NCBI RefSeq assembly: GCF_008014695.1 | Contig: NZ_VOXE01000004.1 | Location: 372,001 to 436,000 of the forward strand | Reading direction: 5' to 3' | DNA length: 64,000 nt | Source: Chryseobacterium sp. | GTDB lineage: Bacteria; Bacteroidota; Bacteroidia; Flavobacteriales; Weeksellaceae | Shown here: one piece after another, positions 1 through 8,148 of the stretch | Numbering within the stretch: position 1 is the first letter of the stretch | Layout: every line of letters begins with the position of its first letter | Made by a program: the position numbers and the translations under genes | The notes under the pieces: model-generated | The model's input: the letters and a program-made list of their open reading frames with translations, nothing else | Told to the model about the DNA's origin: nothing | Database searches by the model: none

Positions 1-224
1 AGCTCCGCGGTCCCGGCGATATTTTGGGAACCCAGCAAAGCGGTGTTGTGGACTTCAAGAAACTGGATCTGATTACGGACGGTAATATTATTAAAGCAGC
101 CAAAAAAACTGTTGAACATTTGCTGAAAACGGATCCGCATCTTCAGACTCCCGAAAATTTTCCTTTAAGGGATTATTACATCAGGCATTATAAGGGCAAA
201 AACAAATGGGGCCGAATTTCTTAG
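1..224 (+). CDS. recG: ATP-dependent DNA helicase RecG, C-terminal end (partial)
   Basis: The frame is open from the left edge (first whole codon at base 3) and stops with TAG at 224. It begins with LRGPGDILGTQQSG, the conserved motif near the C-terminus of RecG, and ends with the family's usual short tail (FPLRDYYIRHYKGKNKWG). RecG is a cytoplasmic helicase that remodels stalled replication forks and branched recombination intermediates. Only about 73 residues are present; the helicase core lies outside the window. Confidence 0.9.
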   Translation, partial: LRGPGDILGTQQSGVVDFKKLDLITDGNIIKAAKKTVEHLLKTDPHLQTPENFPLRDYYIRHYKGKNKWGRIS

Positions 225-232
225 TATTTTTT

Positions 233-925
233 TTACCGCATTGGGGGTGGCGGGGAGGTATAAATAATTTCTATTGGTTTCTGTTTTTCGGTTTTTACAA
301 TACCATTTAAAAACTGCTCGGCTGCCACTGAATTTTTTACAAATTCATTCTGAGCACAGTAAAAAACTACAGCACAATATCCGGAAGCTGTGAGATAATA
401 ATAGATTCCATATTCAAAATCCAATCCTTTAACATTCGCGGCATATCTCAAATAAAGAACCTTAAGTCCGTTTACTGTACGATATTCCGATTGTTTGAGA
501 CGAAAATAATCAACATTTTTCTGAATGCCTTCCAACATGAGGTTCTTTAAACTTTTAAGATCGGGAATCTGAAGTTTTTCGGTCGTCATGAAACCGAATA
601 GGGGATTATCTGGATTTTTATCTCGCAAAAAGTATTCGATATGTGAACCGACTGCCTGGGCGGAAACTTCCCATTTTTTAGGGCTATAATAAATTCCTGC
701 ATCCAGCCTGCTGCTTTTGAGCAGAATAGACTGGTCTGTGTTTCTCCCAAAAACGGCAGGGTTTTCATCAATTTTTTCCAGAGTCTGCGCATCGCTTTCA
801 TTCACGAACTTCCAGGTCCCATTATCAAACAGGATCACTTCATTGCCGTCCTCGGTAACGCCTTTAACCTGAGCAGAGCCATAAAATCCAACAAGCAAGG
901 TAATAAGCGGCAGTATCTTTTTCAT
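233..925 (-). CDS. Conserved secreted protein of unknown function
   Basis: The 230-residue product starts with a clear signal peptide (residues 1-18, MKKILPLITLLVGFYGSAQ). The mature N-terminus carries a DGNEVILFDNGTWKFV segment of a kind often seen at the start of small exported Bacteroidota proteins. The rest looks like a compact alpha/beta domain and ends in a proline-rich SPPPPMR tail. No catalytic motif is visible. It converges on recG with an 8-base gap. Export to the periplasm is likely; function is unknown. Confidence 0.75.
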   Translation of the reverse strand: MKKILPLITLLVGFYGSAQVKGVTEDGNEVILFDNGTWKFVNESDAQTLEKIDENPAVFGRNTDQSILLKSSRLDAGIYYSPKKWEVSAQAVGSHIEYFLRDKNPDNPLFGFMTTEKLQIPDLKSLKNLMLEGIQKNVDYFRLKQSEYRTVNGLKVLYLRYAANVKGLDFEYGIYYYLTASGYCAVVFYCAQNEFVKNSVAAEQFLNGIVKTEKQKPIEIIYTSPPPPMR

Positions 926-1017
926 TTCACCAAATTACAATATTTCTTATTTATATTCGACCAGAAAAAAAACACAGAAAAAAATTCCTGTGTTCCATAT
1001 TTAAGTGTGAATGATGA

Positions 1018-1251
1018 TTATTTGTTATTGTTACCGCGGGCTACCAAAGCAATAATTAAAATCAATACCAGTGCGCCGATTACCCAAACGAGTGGACTGC
1101 TCATCCAGTCGCCTCCCATTGCGCCGCCTTTGTCTACATCTACATCAACTTTTAGGTCAGGAGCACTTTCCTGTGCAAAAGTTCTCACTCCGAAAAATAC
1201 CGCAAGCAAACAGATTGCAAATGTTTCTAATTTCAATTTAAATTTTGTCAT
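1018..1251 (-). CDS. Small membrane protein with acidic linker
   Basis: A 77-residue product. An N-terminal hydrophobic stretch (about residues 9-26, ending TFAQ) looks like a signal peptide or anchor. It is followed by an acidic segment (DLKVDVDVDKGG) and a C-terminal transmembrane helix (about residues 53-70, VWVIGALVLILIIALVARG). It lies 10 bases downstream of another small membrane-protein gene in the same direction, so the two may be cotranscribed. No known domain recognised. Confidence 0.65.
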   Translation of the reverse strand: MTKFKLKLETFAICLLAVFFGVRTFAQESAPDLKVDVDVDKGGAMGGDWMSSPLVWVIGALVLILIIALVARGNNNK

Positions 1252-1261
1252 TTTTTAATAT

Positions 1262-1435
1262 TTATTTATTATTTGTACTTCCGCTTTTATAGTCTTTCAC
1301 AAATTTGAAAATTAACAATAAAATTCCCACGAGAAAAACATAATGAATTGCACCGCCGAGATCAAAAAAAATGTATCCCAAAATCCAAATTAACAGAAAA
1401 ATAACTGACAGACAGGAACAAATTCGAGCATTCAT
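1262..1435 (-). CDS. Small lmo0937-like membrane protein
   Basis: Start taken at the ATG at 1435, giving 57 residues; an upstream in-frame ATG at 1474 would add 13 residues that do not look like the family. Two hydrophobic helices are separated by a DLGGAIHYVF turn (SVIFLLIWILGYIFFDLGG, then FLVGILLLIFKFV), the layout of the short lmo0937-type stress-associated membrane proteins. Function unknown; the inner membrane is the likely location. It sits just upstream of a second small membrane-protein gene. Confidence 0.6.
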   Translation of the reverse strand: MNARICSCLSVIFLLIWILGYIFFDLGGAIHYVFLVGILLLIFKFVKDYKSGSTNNK

Positions 1436-1691
1436 AACGGGGTATAAATATATGCTGCAAGAATTCCGAATCACCTTAATATCGACATTACAGCATTTAG
1501 AACTTTTAACATAGACTTTCTATTTATTTGACAATCCTTTTTAATGAACACTGCGCTTTCTGAAATCATAAATATCAAGTAATGATGAGCAGTTGCATTC
1601 TACTGGGGCAATTCCAAACAAAGATGTATATTAATATGAAAAACATATTACATAATTACAGCAAAAAATTACAGAATACAATATTCCCTTA

Positions 1692-2237
1692 TTAATTTTG
1701 CAACAGTAACAGGTAGGCTTTCTGTACTCCTTCCAAAACATGTGGATAATCTGCGGTAAATTCCGAATCTAAAACCGTTTTAAATTCTTTCCATCGCGAA
1801 CCTGTTTGATCTTTGTACACGCCGAAATAGTTGAATTGAACCTGCGCGAACTGCGGGAGTTTTGCCAATTGTTTCGCAATTACATTTCCGCCTAATGTAG
1901 AACCTTCCATTACATACAGCACGCCGATTGCCTGAGCTTCATTCTTAATGGAAACAGTAAGTTTCGGAATTTGTACCGGAAGAACCATAGATTCCAAATC
2001 CTCTTTAATCAATTTTAATTTTGCCCGATGCCGGAGTTGCAGTTTTTCGGAAAAGTTTGGAGAAAGCAGACTGAAAACCCTGCTTTCGAAGTGAGAATGA
2101 AGAATATAATTGGAATAGAGTAAGTTTCGGTAATCGTCTTCACTGAAAGTTCCGGTAAAAATTTTATAGGAAAGAAATTTGGTTTCCACCTGATCATGTA
2201 GCGTTTTGGTTTCCGTTTTAAGAAGTTCTGATATCAT
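1692..2237 (-). CDS. bphO: Biliverdin-producing heme oxygenase
   Basis: A 181-residue cytosolic enzyme of the bacterial heme oxygenase fold. It would cleave heme to biliverdin, CO and iron. The LHDQVE motif supplies the likely proximal heme ligand His14, and GVLYVMEGSTLGGNVI (about residues 105-120) is the distal-helix glycine-rich signature. The gene begins one base after the stop codon of the bacteriophytochrome gene, so the two are very probably translationally coupled. That pairing identifies its job as supplying the phytochrome's biliverdin chromophore rather than general iron scavenging. Confidence 0.88.
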   Translation of the reverse strand: MISELLKTETKTLHDQVETKFLSYKIFTGTFSEDDYRNLLYSNYILHSHFESRVFSLLSPNFSEKLQLRHRAKLKLIKEDLESMVLPVQIPKLTVSIKNEAQAIGVLYVMEGSTLGGNVIAKQLAKLPQFAQVQFNYFGVYKDQTGSRWKEFKTVLDSEFTADYPHVLEGVQKAYLLLLQN

Positions 2238-2238
2238 T

Positions 2239-4437
2239 TCATGAAGGTTTCTGGAAGGTCAGGTAAAATGTTGACCCCTCATTAATTCTGCTTTCGTAAG
2301 TCACACTGCCGCCAAGTCTTTTCATTGCTCTATGCACGATCGAAAGCCCAACCCCACTGCCTTGGAAAATTTTCGCGTTGTCCATTCTGCGGAATACTTT
2401 GAACATTTTTTCACTGTCTTCTTCGCTGATTCCGATTCCGTTATCTGATATGGCATACACTACGCTGTCCTTTTCATCAGTTCCGGTAACGACAATCTGT
2501 GGGTTTTCGCGGTGAGAAGAATATTTTACTGCATTGTTGATGATATTCAGAAACACCTGATAAATCATGGTTTTGTCGGCCAGAATATCAGGAAAATTAT
2601 TGAAGGTCACTTCAGCATGCTCGCTGTTGAAACTCAGCTTCGCATCGTAGGAAATTTTCCGGATCATCTGTTCAGTTGAAATCCTTTCCAGTTTCAGATC
2701 AGCATTTTTCACGCGGCTCAATTCCAGAATATTGTGCATCATCACTTCCATCCCGTCAATTTCCTGGGTGATTTTAAGGATTTTGTCCTTGATCCTCAGA
2801 TCTTCAGGATAGGCATTGCTCAGCATCTGCGCATTCATTTTAATAACGGAAAGCGGAGTGGCGAGATCATGGGAAATGGTGAAGGAAAAACTTTCCAGTT
2901 CATTATTCATGTTTTGTAAAGTCTCATTCAGCTCTTTAACCTGAATGGTCTGAGTGTAGGAGGTTTCGAGGATAAAGGTGAGAATTCTTTCCGCTGCAAG
3001 AAGGTCTTTATCCTGCCACAGTTTACATTTTCCTTTTATTTCTTCCAGAAAAACCTCAAAGGATTTTCTGGGTGAGATCATCAACCTTTCGTCACCGTAA
3101 AAATTTACTTTTTCTGGTTCTGTCTGCTCATAGCCAGCCCATTTAATATGTTCATTATACTCTTTCCGAAACCAGATCAGCATTTCGTTATTTGTAGCGT
3201 ACCATTTTGCAGCTAAAATGCCGGAAGCATTTTCTTCGAGACCCAGTTTTTCTTTGTGTTGTTTAACAAATGAGGAATTTGAATAAATATTCTCGTTTGA
3301 ATTCGCAATCACCCATTCGCTGATTTTATGAACAGTTTCCGGAGAAGGAACATCGCCGAAGGTTTTTAATTCTCCACCGGTAATGATTGCCAAACCATCA
3401 GAACTGACCGTATTTTTAATCAGTTCGATATTGTTAAAGAGTGAGTCCTTTAAATTGTTATATTTTAAAAACTCTGTTTTCAGTTCCGCAGTTCTTTTGC
3501 TGAGATCAATACTGTCCTTGTGTTTTTGTTCTATTTTGAAGGCGTAATAATTATTCGCCGTCATAAAAGTGAGAACTTCCGCACGCACCCTATTCACCAG
3601 ATCAATATGTTTAGGCTCTTTGTTTTGGCAGGATATTAATCCCCAGAGTTTATTTTCAACGATAATAGAGGTGCTGAAGCTGGATGATACCCCCATATTC
3701 TTAAGATATTGTCCGTGAATCGGCGACATGGCCCGCACCGAACAATAAGTGAGATCAATTTTTTTTTCGGTTTTGGAGAGAATCCGTACAGGTTCTTCAT
3801 AAACATTGCAGAAAAGCCGATTTTTCTTCATGAGATACAGTTCGCGTGCCTGTCTTGGGATATCAGATTCCGGATAATGAAGGTGCAGATAACTTTCCAT
3901 ACCGTCCTTGATTTTTTCGGCAACCACTTTACCACTGCCGTCGGGAAGAAACTTATACACCATCACGCGCTCATAATCTACCAATTCTACTACCGAATCC
4001 AGGAGTTTATTCCAGATCTTCTGTGAACTGTCCGGTGTTCCTACCTTTCCGTATTTCGAAAAAATGTAACTTCTAACGGTCAGGTGTTCGATAATTTTTT
4101 CGAATTCTATAAATATATTTTCTCCAACCCTGTACATGATACAGTGAAAAAAATCCCACTTGACGCTGATTTTAAAGATATTCCAGTCATATTCTTCACC
4201 AGTGTTCTCGTTGATTTTTGCAAGGACTCCAGAATCGATAAGCTGTGGGAAAGTTCCGGCAAGTTCTTCGATGGTTTTCCCGAAGATTTCTTCCTGCAGA
4301 TTGAACAGCAAGCGTAAATTTTCACTGTAAAATTTCACAGTCTTCGTGGCCGCATCCAAACCGAGTAGAAAGCCAAAGCTCTGTATGTGGCCGGGAATAT
4401 GGATTTCCTCTTCGTGGCAGGCTGTAAAATTCATCAT
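2239..4437 (-). CDS. bphP: Bacteriophytochrome sensor histidine kinase
   Basis: 732 residues, ordered PAS (about 1-115), GAF (about 135-295), PHY (about 310-490), HisKA and HATPase. Cys7, six residues before the HIPG motif, is the expected biliverdin attachment site. The GAF domain has YPESDIPRQARELY with the conserved Asp192 and the SPIH motif (His241). PHY carries the tongue motif PRKSF (456-460) and WFRKEYNEHIKWAG. The kinase has H-box His523 (TISHDLATPLS), N-box NIINNAVKYS, DNGIGI and GSGVGLSI. The protein is a cytosolic red/far-red photoreceptor kinase. Oddities: the usual PHG after HIPG reads SFG, and the CHH of other bacteriophytochromes reads CQN (270-272). It has no receiver domain of its own. 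Confidence 0.93.
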   Translation of the reverse strand: MMNFTACHEEEIHIPGHIQSFGFLLGLDAATKTVKFYSENLRLLFNLQEEIFGKTIEELAGTFPQLIDSGVLAKINENTGEEYDWNIFKISVKWDFFHCIMYRVGENIFIEFEKIIEHLTVRSYIFSKYGKVGTPDSSQKIWNKLLDSVVELVDYERVMVYKFLPDGSGKVVAEKIKDGMESYLHLHYPESDIPRQARELYLMKKNRLFCNVYEEPVRILSKTEKKIDLTYCSVRAMSPIHGQYLKNMGVSSSFSTSIIVENKLWGLISCQNKEPKHIDLVNRVRAEVLTFMTANNYYAFKIEQKHKDSIDLSKRTAELKTEFLKYNNLKDSLFNNIELIKNTVSSDGLAIITGGELKTFGDVPSPETVHKISEWVIANSNENIYSNSSFVKQHKEKLGLEENASGILAAKWYATNNEMLIWFRKEYNEHIKWAGYEQTEPEKVNFYGDERLMISPRKSFEVFLEEIKGKCKLWQDKDLLAAERILTFILETSYTQTIQVKELNETLQNMNNELESFSFTISHDLATPLSVIKMNAQMLSNAYPEDLRIKDKILKITQEIDGMEVMMHNILELSRVKNADLKLERISTEQMIRKISYDAKLSFNSEHAEVTFNNFPDILADKTMIYQVFLNIINNAVKYSSHRENPQIVVTGTDEKDSVVYAISDNGIGISEEDSEKMFKVFRRMDNAKIFQGSGVGLSIVHRAMKRLGGSVTYESRINEGSTFYLTFQKPS

Positions 4438-4476
4438 ACTAAGTTAGCAATTAAATAATTAGTTACCTGCAAAAAA

Positions 4477-6261
4477 TCAACGCTTTTCCGGAAGATATAC
4501 GGTGAATGTAGCACCGCAATGCGGTTCTCCGTTAGCAAAAATATATCCTTTGTGATTTTCTACAATTTTTTTACATACCGCAAGCCCGATTCCGGTCCCG
4601 GCATAATCGCTGCGGCCATGCAAACGGTTGAAAACATCAAAGATTTTCTCGGCATACTTCTGCTCAAAGCCGATTCCATTATCTGAAAAAGTAAATTTAT
4701 GAAAAGTCTGATTGTTATTGGGCAGCAACACCTCATCCTTACTTTGCACTACCTCATGTTTCACCTCTATAAATGCCGGAATCTCATCTTTACAGTATTT
4801 CAGTGAATTACTGACGATATTGATAAAAAGCTGTCTGATTTGAAACGGAATCACCTCCATTACAGGAAGCTGATCCACTGAAATTACTGCTTTTTTTTCT
4901 TCGATCATGTGTTGAAGTTCTTCCTGGGCATGATGCATTACATTGTTGAGATCCGTTTTTTCAAAAATCTTTTCAGCCCTTGTTGTTCTGGAAAAAAGAA
5001 GCAGATCTTCAATAAGTGTTCGCATTCTTCCGGCCGAACTGTGCATTTTTCCGAGAAAATTCTTCCCGGATTCCGAAAGGTTCATGCCGTCTTTGTCCGT
5101 AAGTCTGGATATGAAGGTTTCTATTTTTCGAAGCGGCTCCTGTAAATCGTGGCTTGCCACATAGTTAAAGGCCATTAATTCCTGATTGTTGGCTTCAAGG
5201 ATCCTGTTCTGTTCTTCGAGTTGAAGTTTCGACTCAATTTCGGGCGTAATATCCGAGGTGATTCCGAGGAAAACTTTCTCGCCGCCTTTTTGGTTGATAA
5301 TTCTTCCCGTGGTCTGGAAATAGCGCAGTGATCCGTCTTTTTTATACACCCTGAATATAAAAGGGCTTGAATCTGTCTGATACGTCAACGTTTTGGTTTT
5401 CTGCTCCATTTCAGCCTGGTCATCAGGATGAACATGGTCTAATAAAAAATCAAAATTCGACTTGAATTCCTGAGGTAAATAGCCCAAAAGGCGGTACTGA
5501 TTATCGGAAAATTGGTAAGTCTGGGTTTCGAGATTCAGAATCCAGACTCCAAAGCCCCCCACAATCTCCGCAAGATTGGAGGCATTTAACGCAATCTGAA
5601 GCCTGCTGTTTGCTTTTTCCTGCTCCTTAACATCGGTAAAGATTCTATAGAATGCAAAAGCCAGCAGACCTAAAGCAAAAAGAGAAATTAAATAGATAAA
5701 AAGAGGAGTTGACTGTTGGGTAATATTGAAGTCATTTTTTCTTTTCTTTAAAAGATTGTATTCTACAGCAATCATATTCTCTATTTTCCGGCTGATTTTT
5801 GTCATCACATTTTTTCCTTCCAAAAGATTCTGCTTCAGTTCTGCCGGATCTTCGTTTCGGAAATCTCTCTGGAAAATTTTATGAATATTTATATATTGAT
5901 CCTGAACGTAACCATACAGGATTTTTTCATTTTTTATTTGCCCAGGACTATCACTAATTTCCGTTTTCAGCCGTTTAAAACCTGCATTAATTTCTGAAAT
6001 CTTTTTATTAATATCTGCACGAATAGCAGGATTAGGGTTCAGAATGTAATTTCTCTTCTGCGTCTCTAAATCCTTAATATTAGCGGAAAGTCTCTCCAGT
6101 GTCAGAGAAACTTCATAGGAACGGTTTACACAACTGGTGTGATGGGAGAGTTTTTCAAGTTGCTTGTAGGATAAACCCATTAAAAAGAAAATCAATGCTG
6201 CAGAAGCAACAAAGATTAAAATAAGGAAAAAGGAGGATGTGTTTATATTCCGGGGTTTCAT
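4477..6261 (-). CDS. CHASE3-PAS sensor histidine kinase
   Basis: 594 residues. Transmembrane helix 1 (about 10-29) is followed by an all-helical CHASE3-like extracytoplasmic region (about 35-180), helix 2 (about 186-206), a PAS domain (about 230-345) with DGSLRYFQTTGRI, then HisKA (FNYVASHDLQEPLRK, His371) and HATPase (NIVSNSLKYC, DNGIGF, GTGIGLAVCK). This is the cyanobacterial-phytochrome-like class of kinase that usually works with a single-domain receiver. Its start overlaps the upstream receiver gene by 4 bases, and the bacteriophytochrome gene follows after 39 bases. Confidence 0.87.
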   Translation of the reverse strand: MKPRNINTSSFFLILIFVASAALIFFLMGLSYKQLEKLSHHTSCVNRSYEVSLTLERLSANIKDLETQKRNYILNPNPAIRADINKKISEINAGFKRLKTEISDSPGQIKNEKILYGYVQDQYINIHKIFQRDFRNEDPAELKQNLLEGKNVMTKISRKIENMIAVEYNLLKKRKNDFNITQQSTPLFIYLISLFALGLLAFAFYRIFTDVKEQEKANSRLQIALNASNLAEIVGGFGVWILNLETQTYQFSDNQYRLLGYLPQEFKSNFDFLLDHVHPDDQAEMEQKTKTLTYQTDSSPFIFRVYKKDGSLRYFQTTGRIINQKGGEKVFLGITSDITPEIESKLQLEEQNRILEANNQELMAFNYVASHDLQEPLRKIETFISRLTDKDGMNLSESGKNFLGKMHSSAGRMRTLIEDLLLFSRTTRAEKIFEKTDLNNVMHHAQEELQHMIEEKKAVISVDQLPVMEVIPFQIRQLFINIVSNSLKYCKDEIPAFIEVKHEVVQSKDEVLLPNNNQTFHKFTFSDNGIGFEQKYAEKIFDVFNRLHGRSDYAGTGIGLAVCKKIVENHKGYIFANGEPHCGATFTVYLPEKR

Positions 6262-6719
6262 CCGTTATATCTTAATAAAAAATTGTCCTTATTAAGGCCT
6301 GAGGTATGATATTGCCAGTTGATTGTGACCACATCGGCAAGGATTTTTTTCAGAATTTTGAAATCGTTGGGTTTCTTGATGTAAATATTGGCACCGTGCA
6401 GAAAAGTTTCTTCAATATGTTCTTCGGTAGAAGAAGTTGAATAAATGGCGATAGCCATATTATTAAATTTTGGATTTGCCTTTATTTCGTGAAGACATTG
6501 CAGTCCGTTTTTTTTCGGCATGTTCATATCGAGAAAAAGGAGCTGTGGGAGGATAGAATCCTTCGCGTTGAGGTAGTCCAGAAGTTCCACTCCATCTTTA
6601 AAAGTCTGTACTTTTGTTGACATTTTCAGTTCACTGAATGCATCTGTAAAAAAAAGGCGGTCATCTTCATCATCATCTGCTAAAATAATGTGGATATATT
6701 CTTTGTTCATATTATTCAA
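6258..6719 (-). CDS. Single-domain response regulator (Rcp1-like)
   Basis: 153 residues containing only a receiver domain: acidic pair in LADDDEDD (about 14-20), phospho-acceptor Asp64 in LLFLDMNMPKKNG, Thr/Ser switch in AIYSTSS and conserved Lys in IYIKKP (about 116). It resembles the Rcp1 family that pairs with phytochrome-type kinases. The gene ends inside the start of the histidine kinase gene (4-base overlap) and begins 19 bases after the AraC-type gene. It could take phosphate from the adjacent kinase, the bacteriophytochrome, or both. Confidence 0.88.
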   Translation of the reverse strand: MNNMNKEYIHIILADDDEDDRLFFTDAFSELKMSTKVQTFKDGVELLDYLNAKDSILPQLLFLDMNMPKKNGLQCLHEIKANPKFNNMAIAIYSTSSTEEHIEETFLHGANIYIKKPNDFKILKKILADVVTINWQYHTSGLNKDNFLLRYNG

Positions 6720-6738
6720 GGGAGCTAAAAGCGTATTT

Positions 6739-7296
6739 CTATTTTTTATTGGCCAGTTCCCGCCTCTTTGAAATTAACTTCTGAAACTGCGAGGGGGTAA
6801 AGCCTGTTGTGTTTTTAAACTGTGTACTGAGATGCGCTACGCTGGAATAGCTCAGTCGGTACGCAATTTCAGTCAAGGTAAGTTCACTGTTGATGATTAA
6901 GTTTTTTGAGTGTTCAATTTTCTGTAAAATGATAAAATTTTCGATCGAGGTATAAGTCATCTCGGAAAATAAATTGGAGAGATATCCGTAACTGTGATTC
7001 AGTTTTTCAGCAAGATAAACCGAGGCTTTTACGTTTACATCAACTTCCGAAAACACCATCTCTGTAATCACATCTTTAATTTTCTGAACAAGTGCTGATT
7101 TCTGGTTTTCAAGAATCTCGATGCCATATGCGCTAAGATTATTTGTAAGTATTTCCATCTGCTCATTAGAAACCGGATCCATAAATTCCACTTCCCCAAA
7201 ACTCAGAGACCTGTATTTCAGATCCAGAGAATTAAGCTGCTCTTCGAGCACCTTTTTACACACGGAATTGAAATCAAACTTTACAAATATTTTCAC
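6739..7296 (-). CDS. AraC-family regulator with degenerate HMA-like N-terminus
   Basis: 185 residues. The C-terminal half (about 80-180) is a typical AraC double helix-turn-helix (YGYLSNLFSEMTYTSIENFI, LTEIAYRLSYSSVAHLSTQF, TGFTPSQFQKL). The N-terminus (MKIFVKFDFNSVCKKVL) matches the heavy-metal-associated-like domain found in a Bacteroidota AraC subfamily, but the usual CxxC reads NSVC, so the metal site is probably lost. It is the first gene of the light-signalling operon and has a -7 box 27 bases upstream, so it may control this operon or be an output of it. Confidence 0.82.
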   Translation of the reverse strand: MKIFVKFDFNSVCKKVLEEQLNSLDLKYRSLSFGEVEFMDPVSNEQMEILTNNLSAYGIEILENQKSALVQKIKDVITEMVFSEVDVNVKASVYLAEKLNHSYGYLSNLFSEMTYTSIENFIILQKIEHSKNLIINSELTLTEIAYRLSYSSVAHLSTQFKNTTGFTPSQFQKLISKRRELANKK

Positions 7297-7599
7297 CTAT
7301 GAATATTAAAAAATTACCGGCGTCAAAGATACGCTAAATAATAAACAAAATATATTATGCAATTAATCTTTATTTTTACATAAAAAACATTTTAACCTGT
7401 TTTTATTAATTTTATTAATAAAATAATTCCAAAAAGTTAAAATATAGGCAATATAATTATGCTAAAGATAAAACATTTTAATCTATGGATTTCTGAGTTT
7501 TAAGGGGGCAAATTAATTTTTAAGGATTGAAAACCTGTTTTTTCTAAATAATATTGTCCCAAATTGATAACTAAGCTCAGGTCTCCGACAGAATCTGAT
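7297..7599. other. AT-rich intergenic region
   Basis: This 303-base gap has no convincing open frame. Its right part lies downstream of the GNAT gene; its left part holds the candidate -7 box of the AraC-led operon. The centre is almost pure A/T with runs such as TTTTTATTAATTTTATTAATAAAATAA. I see no hairpin followed by a T-run and no structured RNA. Confidence 0.5.
7324..7331 (-). promoter_or_regulatory. Candidate -7 box of the phytochrome operon
   Basis: On the minus strand this reads TATCTTTG, an exact match to the Bacteroidota -7 element TAnnTTTG, 27 bases upstream of the AraC-type start codon. It is the only such match seen just upstream of the five-gene operon. A -33 element is not clear. 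Confidence 0.5.
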
Positions 7600-8094
7600 T
7601 CAGAAAAGATATTCCATCAAAAAATCATCCATTACAAAACCCTTCCCAATATCAAAAATCCCTTCCTCATAAACACTGAAACCCTGCGACTCATAGAATA
7701 TTTTAGCAGGATTAGCTTTGTTTACTGCTAAAATAACTCTGCTATCCCCAGCCATGGTTACATTCTCCTTAAGGAAATCCATCGCTCTTTTTCCAATACC
7801 TTTCCCTTTTGCTTCCGGAATCAGATAAATACGGTGAAGTTTGGTGGTTAAATGCTCATAATGCGTTTCAAATCCCAGAAACCCTACCGAAGCAACTCCA
7901 TAATCAATGATATAATAGTGATAATTTGGATTTCCTAAATGCGCTGAAATTTCTTCTTCAGAATACATTGTATCGAGCATAAATTTAATCTGCTCCGATG
8001 AAAGAATTTCACCATATGCATTGAGCCAGGAGGCTTCCGCCAGATTCTGGATAAGAGGAATATCCTGTTTTGCCGCCTTTTTAAATTGAATCAT
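7600..8094 (-). CDS. GNAT-family N-acetyltransferase
   Basis: 164 residues spanning the whole GNAT fold. The acetyl-CoA binding motif A is visible as YLIPEAKGKGIGKRAMDFL (about residues 90-108). The later segment NPAKIFYESQGFSVYE is the usual motif B. It would transfer an acetyl group from acetyl-CoA to an amine; the substrate cannot be told from the sequence. It lies downstream of dapA in the same direction, but a terminator hairpin separates them, so it is probably transcribed alone. Confidence 0.82.
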   Translation of the reverse strand: MIQFKKAAKQDIPLIQNLAEASWLNAYGEILSSEQIKFMLDTMYSEEEISAHLGNPNYHYYIIDYGVASVGFLGFETHYEHLTTKLHRIYLIPEAKGKGIGKRAMDFLKENVTMAGDSRVILAVNKANPAKIFYESQGFSVYEEGIFDIGKGFVMDDFLMEYLF

Positions 8095-8108
8095 ATAATA
8101 AAAACAGA

Positions 8109-8131
8109 AAACTCCGAAAATGCCGGAGTTT
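8109..8131 (-). terminator. Rho-independent terminator after dapA
   Basis: A perfect 8-base stem AAACTCCG/CGGAGTTT with a 7-base loop. On the minus strand it is followed by TTTCTGTTTTTA. It lies 18 bases after the dapA stop codon. Confidence 0.7.
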
Positions 8132-8148
8132 AAATATCAACCCTGAAA

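Noticed and set aside
1475-1691. Possible small RNA or promoter region between the heme oxygenase gene and a small membrane-protein gene
   Set aside because: I see no exact TAnnTTTG box, no stable hairpin and no conserved structure to support it.
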